Position numbers and translations under genes: made by a program | Part shown: positions 36,777 to 48,032 of the stretch, piece after piece | Numbering within the stretch: position 1 is the stretch's first letter | Layout of the letters: each line of letters starts with the position of its first letter | DNA from: Symbiodinium natans | Taxonomy: Eukaryota; Sar; Dinophyceae; Suessiales; Symbiodiniaceae | DNA length: 64,000 bases | NCBI GenBank assembly: GCA_905221605.1 | Contig: CAJNDS010001469.1 | Span: forward strand, 415,501-479,500 | Reading direction: 5' to 3' | Notes under the pieces: generated by a model | Told to the model about the DNA's origin: nothing | The model's database searches: none | What the model saw: the letters and a program-made list of their open reading frames with translations, nothing else

Positions 36777-37085
36777 TTGAGAGAGGAATTCTTCCTGGGC
36801 CGTGACGACGACAACATCGCCCGCAACAGCAACAGCAGAAACGACAACAGCATCGACTGCAGCATCGACGCAGCAGCAGCAGCAGCAGCATCAGCAGAGC
36901 AGCAGCAGCAGCAGCACCACCACCACCACCGCCACCAGAAGAAGAAGAATAAGAAGAAGAAGAACAAATAAGAAGAACAATAAGAACAATAATAAGAATA
37001 ACACACACACACACGCACACTAGCAAGAGCAAGAGCAAAACCAATACCAACAGCAACAGCAACATCACCAGGAGCAGGAGCAGGC
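36777..37085. repeat. Trinucleotide-rich tract (CAG, AAG, AAC)
   Basis: GCA, CAC, AAG and AAC runs with short AC repeats. A 203-codon minus-strand frame over it is low-complexity Leu/Cys and not a gene. Confidence 0.85.
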
Positions 37086-37516
37086 ACGGGAATAGCCAAC
37101 AACAGCGACCAGTAGCAACAACAACGAGGATGACAACGATTACAACGGTTTCGACCACGACCACCACAAGGACAAAGGAACAAATAGTACGCATATACTG
37201 AATCGTCATAACAACACGAAGAAGAGCATCAGCTCTATGAGAAACAGACCCAGGAGAGCCGAGAAATATAGGAATGACACTTAGAAGAACAGTAGCAGCG
37301 ACATAAGGGAACGACATAGGGTTGTCTAGGGGCTAGGCTGGGGGTTTTAGGCTTCGCCTCGCAGTACTAACATGTGCCACCCTCCTCCACGCCAAACATC
37401 ATTTTTGTCCCACCTAAGCCCTTTTCTAAGTCTTTAACGCAGGCGTGCAAGCGCCAACATGGGATGCCTAGCCTCAGACATGGACGCCATGCATGGAATG
37501 CGCAAGCCTGCACATG
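37086..37516. other. Non-coding stretch
   Basis: AAC/GAC-rich at first, then unique. No gene. Confidence 0.35.
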
Positions 37517-37617
37517 CTTACTAGCAGGGCATGAGGGAATGAGGTACGCTATATCCCCCCATCTATCCTTAAAGGGATTATGTAGGGTACCTCATTCCCT
37601 CATTCCCTGCTAAGCAA
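37517..37617. repeat. Palindromic element, family D, copy 1
   Basis: AGCAGGGCATGAGGGAATGAG pairs with CTCATTCCCTCATTCCCTGCT. Centre ATCCTTAAAGGGAT. Other copies are at 37764, 57523 and 59195. Confidence 0.85.
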
Positions 37618-37763
37618 CAGTAAGCGTGTGAAATCTTTGGTGAAGGTGATCGCAGTCGGCCATGGTGACGTTCAGTGCGGCTGGCTACTGGAGAGCCCCA
37701 AGCTTCGTGACTGGGGCCACTTGCCGATCAAGATCCATATCTTCCGCGCTTTTTTGGGAATGG
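37618..37763. other. Short unique spacer
   Basis: Spacer between two family D copies. No gene. Confidence 0.4.
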
Positions 37764-37890
37764 CTTGCTGTTGGTTAGCAGGGAATGCGGGAATGAGAGT
37801 ACCCGATATAATCCCTTGAAGGGTATATGTAGGGGGATGTAGGGGGTACCTCATTCCCTCATTCCCTCATTCCCTATCAACCAACAGTAA
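37764..37890. repeat. Palindromic element, family D, copy 2
   Basis: CTTGCTGTTGGTTAGCAGGG pairs with CCCTATCAACCAACAGTAAG, extending the terminal repeat further than copy 1. Confidence 0.85.
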
Positions 37891-38175
37891 GATGAACTCA
37901 GGCTGGTGCACAGCTGAGTATGAGGTTCAGTTGTTGTTTTTTTTTTTTTTTTTTCCGTGGGCAAGGCACTTGGGGTGACTCTGCAATATCTATGATCACT
38001 GTTGGCTGGGAGTTCAGAGAGCGGCTGTCCGGCTGTCCTTTGATAAAGCAACCAGGCACAGCTCAGCAAGTTCAAGTTTATGGGGCCCTCAGCCTCGCCC
38101 AAAAAGCCTAAAGCTCTTCATCTCTCAAACTTGCGGACTTCAAGTTCAGCACAACTGTTAGAGTCACAGAACACT
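37891..38175. other. Non-coding stretch
   Basis: A poly-T (37936-37954) and unique sequence. No gene. Confidence 0.35.
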
Positions 38176-38470
38176 TCTTTTTTATTTGGGTTAAGAACCC
38201 CCCTCCCCCCCCCCATTAAAAAAAACAAATATATATATATATATATACATAACATGAAACAGAATTATATATATATATATATACATACACAAATATTCTT
38301 CATTCTGAGGGTAGTATAATGATTACTGTCTTTCAATTCTAATGATTACTGTCTTTCAATTCTGGGACCCACCCCCCCCCCCCCCCCCCCCAAAGAATAA
38401 TACTCTTCCTCAGAAGGGTAATCTAGGGATGTTTATGTTCTTTTTTTTAGGGGGTTCGCAAAAAGATAGC
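38176..38470. repeat. Two family E-like elements and a 23-bp duplication
   Basis: TTGGGTTAAGAACCCCCC starts the first, interrupted by TA tracts. AATGATTACTGTCTTTCAAT plus three bases is duplicated in tandem at 38318-38363. A C run and the AAGGGTAATCTAGGGAT core follow in the second. Confidence 0.6.
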
Positions 38471-38614
38471 AGACTCCGGAAGGCAGAACCCTAAACCCTA
38501 AACCCTTTAAAGCACTTTTTTCTCCGAGGTGTGACGCTTGCGGAGCTCAAAGAGGCTTTGCAGACGTCGGCGATGTTAGAAGTCCTGGAGGCCCAGGAGG
38601 CCCCCCGAAGGGTT

Positions 38615-38743
38615 CTCTACTATTTGCGTAAGAAGTTCCCCCCCCAAAAAAAAAACAATAAATAAATATGTTCTTCCTTATAAGGGCAATATTAGGGATT
38701 TTTGTTGTCAAGTTGTTTTCGCGTTCTGGAGCAAATAGTAGTT
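38615..38743. repeat. Palindromic element, family E
   Basis: CTACTATTTGCGTAAGAAG pairs with GTTCTGGAGCAAATAGTAG. Internal TATTCTTCCTTATAAGGGCAA is the family core. Confidence 0.8.
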
Positions 38744-38771
38744 CTGGGGCTGCATTTTGCCTGAGAGCCCT

Positions 38772-38870
38772 CCCCAAAAAGAGACAAGATAGCAATCCCT
38801 ATGTTGCCCTTGGTGGGAAGAATATATTTCTTGGCCTTATTGAGAAGTGTTTTTTATTTGGGGGGGGTGG
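38772..38870. repeat. Family E core in the opposite orientation
   Basis: GCAATCCCTATGTTGCCCTT...AAGAATAT is the reverse complement of the family core, so this neighbour lies inverted relative to 38615-38743. Confidence 0.55.
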
Positions 38871-38939
38871 TGGGGGTGGCGGGTTCTTACTGTAGTCGGT
38901 TGTCCTAAACCCTAAACCCTAAACCGCGGGCTCGTACTC

Positions 38940-38993
38940 CCTATGCTAATCCCTATTCAGGACTGTTAGTATAAGTTGGAACATCCCAACCTT
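38940..38993. repeat. Family H right half between telomere-like blocks
   Basis: CTATTCAGGACTGTTAGTATAA and GGAACATCCCAACC are the right arm of H. The left side is CCCTAAA DNA, and CCCTAAA resumes immediately to the right. Confidence 0.7.
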
Positions 38994-38994
38994 C

Positions 38995-39079
38995 CCTAAA
39001 CCCTAAACCCTAAACCCTAAACCCTAAACCCTAAACCCTAAACCCTAAACCCTAAACCCTAAACCCTAAACCCTAAGCC
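38995..39079 (-). repeat. Interstitial telomere-like block
   Basis: Twelve nearly pure CCCTAAA units directly following the family H fragment. Confidence 0.93.
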
Positions 39080-39486
39080 GGCAAGAGCCTACGCTCTTGG
39101 AGACATGCCGAGGAGCCATCTGAAGTGCCCTAGTGTTTCGGGTTTGGGGCCTTCAGGGTTTAGGGTTTAGGGTTTAGGTTTTGGGGTTTAGGGGCTCCAG
39201 CAGGAAAAACTCATGGGGCTCTCGCCCAAAGAGAGTTCTTCGGGAGTGCCCGGATGATTTGGCAGCTCGTTCTGCTTGGAAGCTGCGTCTTCGATTCAGG
39301 GCCACGGTTTAGGGTTTGGGATTAGGGGTTTAGGGTTCAGGGTTTCGGGGTTTAGGGTTTAGGGGTTTAGGGGTTTAGGGTGCATTTCGGACTATGCTTT
39401 TGCCAGGCTGCGGGTGTGGTCCGCTGAGGGATTCAAGAGCATTGGGCCTGTTAAGTTTGCAGAACTCTGAGGGAGAATCTAGTAGT
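39080..39486. other. Non-coding stretch with telomere-like blocks
   Basis: TTTAGGG-type units at 39153-39193 and 39308-39382. The rest is unique. Confidence 0.55.
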
Positions 39487-39590
39487 AAGGGTCCACGGGC
39501 CTAGGTTTATCGTACATGCCTGGCCCCATAAACCTACCATATAGCAAAGCCCTTTAATGGCCCAAGCATGTACTATGCAGGTGCATGGGG
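39487..39590. repeat. Palindromic element, family C, diverged
   Basis: GTCCACGGGCCTAGG...TACATGCCTGGCCCC and GGCCCAAGCATGTACTATGC pair only partly. Layout matches C copies. Confidence 0.55.
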
Positions 39591-41359
39591 TTCAGGGTTG
39601 TAAAAGCTGTTCAGGCCCTGAAAAAATCAACAACACAGAGCCCCCCCCCCCTGGTTAAAGTCCTCAGCCCTCAAAGCTACAACCCCTCAACCCTATATCC
39701 TAAACCCTAAGCCCACGAAATCCTCGAAGCCACATCTCCTTAACCCTAAACCCTTCAACCCCTAGACCCTAAACCCTGCAAATCCGACTCGGAGGCTTCC
39801 GATGCCGAGAAGCGCCCCTGGGTGCGACGTAAGGCCAGGTCGGCTCCCTCTGAATTTGTTTTTGGTGTCAAACCCTTAGAGGGTTTAGAGAGGCTAGACC
39901 CGCCAAGTACCCTTTAAGATGCCCTAAAGGCCCTATAATACCGCTATGAAAGGTGCGCGTCGGCCCTTCTTCAGTAGCATCGGGGGGGGGGGGGGGGGGG
40001 GGGGGGGGATGCAGAAAGTCTCTTGAGGGTGTGAGGAGGTTTGAGAGGGAAGTCCAGAGTTCGCGGCCTTTGCAACTACGGCATTCGGGAGGGCGTTGAG
40101 GGGCTTCGGGTTTCAGGTTTGGGAGCTGTGCTGTCTGGCTTTTGCCAGCGTTGGAGGGAGCAAGTGCGTGGAAGGAGATAAATCTAAACCCTAAACCCTA
40201 CACCCTCAGGTCTTCGATAGGCCGGTTGGGCTGCGTGCGGTTTGTTCCGCAGCCAGAAACGTCACCCTCAGAACGACTCTTGAGAATCCATGCCCGGTTT
40301 AGGGTGTATGTCGGCTAAACGGGGTTCAGATGACAGGCATAAGGGTCCGAACATGTGGCTTTGCTGGATCTCCTGCAGAACTCGTGGTCTGAACACCTGT
40401 GCCCTACACCCCCAAAACCCTCTCATGCCTGCGTTAGGCCCCCAAAATCCTGAACCCGACACCCTACAAGTTCTGCACCACGTGTCTAAGTACCCAATAA
40501 GTGGCCCCCTTTCAGGGACCTGGGGTTTAGGGTTCAGTTTCAGGGTTTGAGTAAGCTTGATACACTTTAAGGGAAGTGCTCCCTAATTCTCGGGTAGGTG
40601 TGCCCTTTTTTCCAAGAAGCTTGGGCTCCCTTATTATCATATGGCTACTGGGCTACGAAGCCCCTATGACAAAACCCGAAACCCTAGGCCCTGACCCTAA
40701 AAGAACTCCTAGCAAGGACTAAGCCCTAGACAAAAAACAATAACCCCGGAGAGCCCTCTATCCCCTTAACTAAGGAACATTCCCCAGACTATAAAGGGAT
40801 CCTTGAGAGTATTTTCCTTTTTGGATACTGTACTTCCTAAGATTCGGGTACGTACCTTAAGCCTAAACCCGGAACTCTAAACCCTAAAACCCTAAACCCC
40901 GGAGGGTGCTACTACAGGAAGCTCCAGAAAGTTGGAACATGGTTTAAGGATGATTCCAGCTGGGAGTCCCTTTAGTATGCCTTTTGGGGTATGGGGACAA
41001 GGATGTTCCGACTTTTTGGAGTGGACTGTAGGGTTTAGGGCGGGCTCTTAACCCTAACCCAAACCCCGAACCCTAAACCCTAAAACCCGAAACCCTAAGC
41101 CCAAAACCCTAAACCCTAGTACTTCTCAGGGATTCGGGTTTAGGGCTTCTGTTTTTTCCAATCACTGCTGGGAAGCTGGAGGTCGCAGAGCCGGCGGCGC
41201 TGCCCGAAGAGGCATCCCTTCCCGGACGCCCAGGCGGGAATTCCGCGGTTTCAGGGGTTTCAGGGGTTACAGGGGTTTCAGGGGTTTTAGGGGTTTAGGG
41301 TTTAGGGTTTAGGGTTTAGGATTTAGAGACAGAGAGGGTTTCGTGTTTAGGGTTTAGGG
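39591..41359. other. Non-coding stretch
   Basis: Degenerate CCCTAAA units (39680-39780, 40185-40205, 41050-41120), poly-G (39981-40008), TTTCAGGGG units grading into TTTAGGG (41246-41327), a family B left half (40748-40805) and a family G right half (40612-40662). Unique elsewhere. No gene recognised. Confidence 0.45.
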
Positions 41360-41470
41360 CCCAGAGGGCCCTCTATATGCTTGAGGTTAAGGAAGATACC
41401 TAACACATATATATATATATGTATACATATACATATAGATATTTATATCGGGATCCTGATACCTGAATCT
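41360..41470. repeat. Family B-like element with TA tract
   Basis: CCCAGAGGGCCCTCTATATG and a GGTTAAGGAAGATACC core, interrupted by (AT)n. The right terminal repeat is not clear. Confidence 0.45.
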
Positions 41471-41826
41471 CAAGGGGTGTCTTGCTTTTTGGGTTCAGGG
41501 CTTTGGTGCTTTGGGGTTTCACAGTTGTTTCGGTTTTTTTTGGGGGGGGTTTAGGATGTAGGGATTTAGGGTTTGGGGATGAGTTTGTTTTGTTGTATTG
41601 TTTTTTTTTGGTGGGGGGGGGGGGTTTAGGGCTTAGGGGCTTCCAGGGTTTATCATGTTCATTGATTTTTTTTTGGGGGGGACAGTGAAGTCATCTGGGT
41701 TTAGCAGGGTTTTGGGGGGTTTTGAAGAGGGAAGAAGGGTTGTGAGAGGCAGCGGAAGGGGCCCCAGACGCTTGGCACGTCTCAGCCAAAAGTTATCGGT
41801 CCATGTGGAAGCGGTTCCTATGCTTA
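41471..41826. other. G/T-rich non-coding stretch
   Basis: GGGTTT-like degenerate sequence with several G runs. The Gly/Phe-rich frames reflect composition. Confidence 0.45.
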
Positions 41827-41940
41827 TAGGGTTCTTAAAGAGGGGGCGTATGTAACCCAGGGGTCCCCAATACTCCCTAAGGCTCCCTGAGCTCGCCTAA
41901 GGTTCCCGCGATACCTACCCCCCCCATAACCCCCCCCTGG
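41827..41940. repeat. Family I element, copy 1
   Basis: GGGTTCTTAAAGAGGGGG...TATGTAACCCAGGGGTCCCC. Matches 42128 and 51149 but lacks a clear right terminal repeat. Confidence 0.55.
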
Positions 41941-42127
41941 CTCAAAGATGTCACATCTACTGGGACTCAGAGAAGACTTTTTGGGGGGTTTACGTTCACT
42001 TGTAAACCCCTTTGTCTCCAAAAGGGCACCCTCCGTTTAATTCCTAGGTTCACTCCTGGGTCTAGGAGTCTAGGGTAAGGCTTCCCGAAAGTTTTGCTTC
42101 CTTGAAGCTGCCAAGATTATTGGGTTT
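41941..42127. other. Non-coding stretch, possible palindrome
   Basis: GGGGTTTACGTTCACTTGTA is echoed by a similar segment near 47500. Not resolved further. Confidence 0.4.
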
Positions 42128-42230
42128 GTTAAGGGAGGGGGGTTCAAGGGGGGGGTATGTAACCCAAGGTCCCCTAATACTCCCCAAGGCTCCCAACCCT
42201 ATACCCTAAACCCCTCCCCTTAAGAACCCT
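42128..42230. repeat. Family I element with telomere-like insert
   Basis: Left TTAAGGGAGGGGGGTTCAAGG, right CCCCTTAAGAACCCT. TATACCCTAAACCC lies between. Confidence 0.65.
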
Positions 42231-42598
42231 ATCTAACAACAGGTGGCACCGTACTCATCGTCACCTGTGGCATCCGGAGGCCAAGCAGCAAAGGTCCGAG
42301 CGCAGGAGAGGGTACTTACAGGGTTGAATCCGGGCTTGGAGACTCTGCATGAAGCCTCAAGGCATATACCTTAAGTCATTTTAAGGATCCCTGTATGGTT
42401 TAAGGCATACTCCTTAATGAAGGGGCATGGGTCTCTCTGGGTGATAGTAGTCTAGGGTAAAATGATCCCAACTCGAGTGCTCAAGTGGTCGCGAAAGGGA
42501 GAGGATGTTTGGGTGCAAGCTCTTGGATCTGAAATAATACCCGACGAGTCGAAGAACGTGCTTTTTCAGCTTTGAGTTTGGGGGGCCGGGGTCGATGT
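42231..42598. other. Non-coding stretch with family B fragment
   Basis: 42362-42442 carries ACCTTAAGTCATTTTAAGGATCC and the right end GGGTCTCTCTGGGT of family B. Its left end is missing. Confidence 0.5.
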
Positions 42599-42686
42599 AC
42601 CCAAAGAGCCCAATACCCGTTAATTAAGCAATACACCTGTAACTGAGGTATATTCCTTGTTTAAGAAGTATTGAGCTCTCTGGGTA
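42599..42686. repeat. Palindromic element, family B, short copy
   Basis: ACCCAAAGAGCCCAATACCC pairs with GTATTGAGCTCTCTGGGTA. The inner ATTAAGGATCC half is deleted. Confidence 0.8.
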
Positions 42687-42826
42687 TGTCGATGTCCTGA
42701 TGCATCTGATGCAGTTCGACAGGCTTGCGCTATTGAGATAAGACGCTGCATGAGGCCGTCGTGTCGTTTTCTTCCTCCGCTAACGGCTACGCGCATGTGC
42801 TGTCGCATCGCCTGGGTGAGCCTCTT

Positions 42827-42931
42827 CCCAAAGAGCCCAATACCCCTTCATTTAGGAAGAGACTTTAATTCATATTCTTCATGCCTGCAAATGGTATACT
42901 CCTTAATTAAGCGGCATTGGGCTCTTTGGGT
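42827..42931. repeat. Palindromic element, family B
   Basis: CCCAAAGAGCCCAATACCCC pairs with GGCATTGGGCTCTTTGGG. Confidence 0.85.
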
Positions 42932-43582
42932 TCCTGAGTTCTGCGAGGAGTTCGCCTGGACAGCGACTCGGAGAAGTCCGACGGCACAGCGTGTGCCTCT
43001 GACAGCGAGGATGGCTGCTGACGTATGACTTACTTTCGGGATACTTGGGTTGTTTTTGGATTTTTTGGGCACTGGAATTCCTAAGAAGCGGCTAAAAATA
43101 CAAGTGTTGCTTGGGTTCCAAGTTCAATGTTACAGGGCATGAGATCTTCGATCGTCGGTTGTTTTGGGCCATGGGCTCTAGAGAACATACTTCCTTAGCC
43201 AATAGTTGAACTTCAAAATTCGTTGGGTTTCCTGACTTCAGTAGGAAAAAACAAAGTTTTTTGCCTTTGTTATTCCTTGGCTATAGGAGAGATAAGCCAC
43301 CTTGAACCACATCTTGCCTACACAGCTGAAGGGCTGTCCCTGAATTAAGGGGTGTTGGTCTCGCTGGGCCAAATGAATTCCTAAACCGTAAGCCCTAAAC
43401 CCTAAACCCTAAACCCTAAACCCTAGTCGAAGGATGATGCGGCTTCTGGCACCGGTGGAGGCGAAGGCTGGCAGAGGAGCTTGTGCCCTACAGGGTTTAG
43501 GGTTTAGGGTTTAGGGTTTAGGGTTTAGGGTTTAGGGTAGGCCCTTGGGATGTTTCATGTATTCTCTTATTGGCTTTAGGAG
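42932..43582. other. Non-coding stretch
   Basis: GAATTCCTAAGAAGCGGCTA and GGGTTCCAAGTTCAA near 43070-43130 recur near 53770-53862 as a dispersed repeat. Telomere-like blocks at 43382-43428 (-) and 43493-43538 (+). No gene. Confidence 0.5.
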
Positions 43583-43680
43583 AGGCTCAAAAGAACCCCC
43601 ACAAAACATACCCTCTTTGTAAGGGCAATCTAGGGATTGTTCTTTGTGTTTTTTTGGTGTTCTTAAGCACACAGAAGTGT
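43583..43680. repeat. Family E element, diverged ends
   Basis: AAAGAACCCCC at the left, GGTGTTCTTAAGCACACAG at the right, core GTAAGGGCAATCTAGGGATT. Confidence 0.65.
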
Positions 43681-43895
43681 TTGAAGTGTGCTTCTACAAA
43701 GAACACAAGAAATCCTACGTAATCTGGGGGGCTTGAAGTTTTGCAGCAAAGGGTCCGGGTGTAATTAGCCAGGCGGGTTTCAACCCAAAACCCTATATAC
43801 CTGCAGCCTGGCCTACCACAGACCTCGTTCGCTTGATCTTCGCTGATGTTCCGGCGAGTATACACAAGGATGGCAATAGGGCTTAGGGTGGGAGC

Positions 43896-43996
43896 TACTT
43901 GGAGGTTCATGGTACTTAGTAACAAATTGTAACTGTACTTATAACCATATTAGGGCGGGTTATGATTGGTTAATAAGTACCATGAACCTCCAAGTA
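43896..43996. repeat. Palindromic element, family A, compact copy
   Basis: TACTTGGAGGTTCATGGTAC pairs with GTACCATGAACCTCCAAGTA. Only 101 bp, one of the shortest full copies. Confidence 0.9.
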
Positions 43997-45118
43997 CAGC
44001 AGCTGCTCACCTGGCCAGTGCGGCCATGTAGAACCGCAGAAAGCTCGGTATCACGAGATCCCAACCATGTCCCGACACCCTAAACCCTAAGCCCTAAGCC
44101 CTAAGCCCTAAACCCTAAACCCTAAACCCTAAACCCTAAACCCTAAACCCCAGCCCACCCCCCTGCCTCCAGGCCACCGGTCTTCCGCTCGCCGCGCCGT
44201 GCGTGGCCTCGGAGCCCCGAAGGGAGCCGTGCTTGGAGCCTCGGAGCCCAACAGCTTCGGGGAGGTGGTGGCAGGGGCCCCTGGAAGCTCTTTGGGGTTG
44301 TGGGTTTAGGGTTTAGGGTTTAGGGTTTAGGGACACCCGCCAGGCTCATAACCCAGAACCCCTGGGAGGATCCAAGGAGTAGATCCTTCTAAGGGTTCCG
44401 AGGAATGGCCCAACAGTAGTCTGTTGCACTTTTTGGGGGTTTTACTTTTGGGATCCTCCCAGAAGTCTGGGATCTCATATGCCCTCAAGCCCCACGGACC
44501 TTTCAGACACTGCCTAGAGTACGTATAAAGCCTTGTACCTTTACCATGAGGGGTAACAATAATTAAGCTACAGATCCCTTGTTATCAGCGGGTCAACTTG
44601 AACTACTGTAAGTAACCACTCCAAACCCTAAACCCCAAACCCCAAACCCTAAACCCTAAACCCTAAACCCTAAACCCTAAACCCTAAACCCTAAACCCTA
44701 AACCCTAAACCCTAAACCCTAAACCCTAAACCCGAGCTGTGCAACATCCAGGTTGCTGTGGCACCCTTCAGTGGCGATTCAGTGAGGGCCTCAGCATCGA
44801 CATGTGATGGACTCAGATCCCCAGGTCTGACATCTACCTAGAGCAACCTGATGGTTTAAGTTAAGGTTTAGGGTTTAGGGTTTAGGGTTTACGTAGTTGT
44901 TTAGGGTTTAGGGTTCCTCATCAACAAGAATATATTTGTCGTGGCGTACCGCTGCACCGGTACACATCCTGGCTATGGGTGGTCGTGGAATCAGAATCAC
45001 TTCGCCAGTTATGTTTTTGCCAGGTGGGTCTTCGGGAAGCATTTTCTGGCGCGGTCATTCCGTGACATTGGCAGCCGGCTTTGCTGGTTTGAAGATTTCA
45101 CGCCAACTGCACCAATAT
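43997..45118. other. Non-coding stretch with telomere-like blocks
   Basis: CCCTAAA at 44081-44150 and a long block at 44619-44732 (about fifteen units); TTTAGGG at 44300-44332 and 44860-44915. Unique otherwise; no gene recognised. Confidence 0.6.
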
Positions 45119-45230
45119 AGCTTGGTAGCTGAGTAGACAGCCTTTCAGGGTATATACAATCCTAACCCTAAACCCTACACCCATAATTGAAAGGTGAACT
45201 TTGTTTTGGTCAGGTACTCAGACACTAGGC
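45119..45230. repeat. Family K element with telomere-like DNA at its centre
   Basis: AGCTTGGTAGCTGAGTAGAC, then TATATACAATCC, then TAACCCTAAACCCTACACCC (45173-45182 and on), then ATAATTGAAAGG and CAGGTACTCAG. Uninterrupted copies read TATATACAATCCTACCATA at this point. Confidence 0.8.
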
Positions 45231-45400
45231 TTGCAACAGTGTCCAATGCTTGAATTGCCGGTCCAAAGCTTCATCTCCCCTGACAGCCCTAAGCCTCCAA
45301 CTTTCAGAGCATTCCCCAAAAGAGCCCAAAAAGACCCCCCCCCCCCCCTTGGTGAAGGAAGAGGCTTGAATGACATGTCTATGGATCCTGAATATGAGGG

Positions 45401-45515
45401 TACCCAAAGGGCCCAATACCCCTTAATTAAGGAACATTCCTTAAATCATATTAAGGATCCCTTTATGATTTAAGGGTATATTCCTGAATTAAGGAGTTTT
45501 GGGCTCTCTGGGTAC
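45401..45515. repeat. Palindromic element, family B, well preserved
   Basis: TACCCAAAGGGCCCAATACC pairs with GGGCTCTCTGGGTA. Centre TTAAGGATCCCTTTATGATTT. TA at both ends fits a TA target duplication. Confidence 0.9.
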
Positions 45516-46334
45516 ACTCCTGAATCCAGGGATGTTGAGGGGACTATTGGGCTCTATGGGTCTAGAGGACTTGTAATCAACAAGCAGCACCTGCAGGTGT
45601 GTTTGCTCGCCCTAAACCCTAAACCCTAAACCCCAAACCCTAAACCCTAAGCCCTAAATCCTAAACCCCAAACCCTAAACCCTAAACCCTCAGGTCTTGC
45701 AGTTGCCACAAGAGCTCGCGAAAGGTCGGGCTCGGCCCGTGTATGGTGCGCAGCGCGCCAAGGCCCTGGTTGGGAGTGAGACTAAACTGAAATTTGCAGG
45801 GCCCTGAACTCTAGTTATTGATTTAGGGTTCAGGGTTCAGGGTTTAGGGTTTAGGGTTCAGGGTTTAGGGTTTAGGGTTTAGGGCCCTCAACGTCTGCGC
45901 ATTCATTCAGGAGGTTGAGGACGTCTAGATTTTGACTCGAAAATTTAAATACAGTTCGGAAAACTTTTATATATAGTTCAAGAAATATTAGATATAGTTC
46001 CTGGACCATGTGGGTGGCCCAACTCTTAAAGAGACCTATGCACCTACCAACCTAAACCCTTGACCCTAGACCCTAAACCCCAGACCCTAAACCCTTCACC
46101 CTTCAGCCCGTAAGCCCTAAACCCTAAACCCTTAAGCCCTTAACCCCTTAAGCCCTTAACCCTAAACCCTAAACCCTAAACCCTTAATCCCTTCAACCCT
46201 TAAACCCTAAGCTGGGCCAGGCCCTTCAGTTGCTGCCGAGCCGCGTGCGAAGGGATCTGGGCAGCGCCCAGCCCACAAAGCGCCGGCGGTAAAGAAAGGT
46301 CAAGGCTCCGGGTGGCCCCTGTAGTGTATACACA
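45516..46334. other. Non-coding stretch with telomere-like blocks
   Basis: CCCTAAA variants at 45612-45692 and 46038-46211 (including CCCTTAA and CCCTTCA), TTTAGGG/TTCAGGG at 45822-45885. Three AAATATAGTTC-like repeats near 45940-46000. No gene. Confidence 0.55.
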
Positions 46335-46335
46335 T

Positions 46336-46375
<40 letters not shown>

Positions 46376-46510
46376 GAATATGTGTGTATATATAATATAA
46401 TATAATATAATATAATATAATATAATATAAACAGGATATACAGATAATATCAACAAATATGTATATATATATATGTATTAATATAATGCATATATATATA
46501 TATTTATATG
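46335..46510. repeat. TA / TAATA microsatellite
   Basis: CA and TA runs, then (TAATA)n at 46390-46430. Tyr/Ile-rich frames are artefacts. Confidence 0.9.
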
Positions 46511-46559
46511 TGTGTGTGTAATTCTTCATAGTATTATATGAATTACCGGGCAAATACGA

Positions 46560-46815
46560 TTAATGAAACCGCCCGGGAATGAACTTATTATATTGGAAAA
46601 CCAATAATAGTAATAATATCGCCAGTGAATACAATGAACTGGCCCGTATCTCGCACTAAAAGAGAACACGTTTCGTTCAGTCGCTTACTAATTTCGTGCT
46701 TACATTACAAATTAGATCGCTCTTTCTCTTCACACACAATATTTATTCCATCTTCAGTTCGCTTTAGAAGTATTACGCGGGCTTATTTTGTATTTATTCT
46801 GTGCCCGCGATAAGA
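46560..46815. repeat. AT-rich foldback, family L, copy 2 (diverged)
   Basis: TTCAGTCGCTTACTAATTTC and CTCTTTCTCTTCACACACAAT resemble the left half of 13310-13560. It also lies beside a TA microsatellite. Related by inspection only. Confidence 0.45.
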
Positions 46816-46920
46816 GAATGGCATGAGGCAGACCCGTATCGATGCTTGGCGGTAAGATGTCCCACGCACATAGACAACGCTTGTGCTGGAGGGCTGTGCA
46901 GGTGTGCAGCGAGTCAGATG

Positions 46921-46995
46921 CGGGTTTCCCAAATTAGGGGTACCTTATTAGGGTCCTTCTTATAAGGGGGTCCTACTATTTGGGGCCTATATTAG
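46921..46995. repeat. Family F element, right arm replaced by telomere-like DNA
   Basis: GGTTTCCCAAATTAGGGGTAC and inner CCTTCTTATAAGG match family F. The right arm runs into TTTAGGG units. Confidence 0.65.
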
Positions 46996-47002
46996 GAGTT
47001 TA

Positions 47003-47440
47003 GGTTTAGGGTTGGGTTTAGGGCTGAGGGCTGAGGGCTTAGGGTTTAGGGTTTAGGGTTTAGGGTCTTGGATGTGAAACCGCGCAGCCACATCGGCCCC
47101 AAAGGGGAGCAGGGCTGGCACACGCTGGTAGAGTTCAAGTGAGTGGCCGCAAGTGCAGCTGCAAGGAGACGTGGGTTTAGGGTTTAGGGTTTAGGGTTTA
47201 GGGTTTAGGGTTTAGGGTTTAGGGTTTAGGGTTTAGGCGGCACTTCGTCTTTCCTGATATGCTAGACACTGGGAAAGAAACGACGGAAGTTTGAAGCGAG
47301 CGGGCCATAGGGTTCAGCTGCAGAAAGACTAGGACCCGGAGTAGGCCCCTTATTTCATTTTTTGGAGGGTTAGGGTTTAGGGTTTAGGGTTTAGGGTTTA
47401 GGGTTTAGGGTTTAGGGTTTAGGGTTTAGGGTTTAGGGTA
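47003..47440 (+). repeat. Three telomere-like blocks in one orientation
   Basis: TTTAGGG units at 47003-47066, 47172-47237 (about nine) and 47369-47440 (about ten), separated by about 105-130 bp of unique DNA each. Confidence 0.92.
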
Positions 47441-48032
47441 GGAAGGTTCTTTAAACACAAAAGGGCCACCCCAGTAGTGCCCTTGTGCCCTTTTGCGGGG
47501 TTTAGGTTCACTTACAAGCCCCTGTAAGCCAAACAGGGCACCCTTTTTTCAATCCCAGGTTACTGGGTAAGCTAGCTCGTACCCGCCTAATTCTTGGGTT
47601 CCTACCTGATAAGCTATATTATATTTGGCCCGTGGAGGTTCAGGGTACTGGCAGCAAGCGCCACGGCCCAAGAACTGTAAAAGGCACGTGCACCCCGAGG
47701 ATTCGTGAGAAGCGGGCACTCAGAGAGCCCCACACCCCTTAAGTTCAGGGATAGACCTTACATGAGGTATTCATGTTCCCTGCACAGTTTCAGACGTCTT
47801 CCTGAACGAGGTAGGCCCTTGGGATATGTTGCGTTCTCCCTTATTGGATTCAAGAGGATCATACGTACGAACCTTTTCAGAGGCATTTGAGGGGCCATCC
47901 TGGCTTGAGGGGTTCAGGCTTGGCCCAGACCCTGCAAGTACCCTTGAACCTAAGGTAGACTTAGCCGTTTAGGGTTTAAGTTCAAGGTTTAGGGTTTAGG
48001 GTTTGGGGGGGGGGGGGGGGGGGGGGGCGGGT
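47441..48032. other. Non-coding stretch
   Basis: A family B-like left end at 47719, degenerate TTTAGGG (47970-48005) and a G run of about 22 (48005-48027). No gene. Confidence 0.45.

Noticed and set aside
36706-37317. 203-codon minus-strand frame rich in Leu, Val and Cys
   Set aside because: It translates a trinucleotide-rich tract in the reverse direction. All six frames are open by composition.
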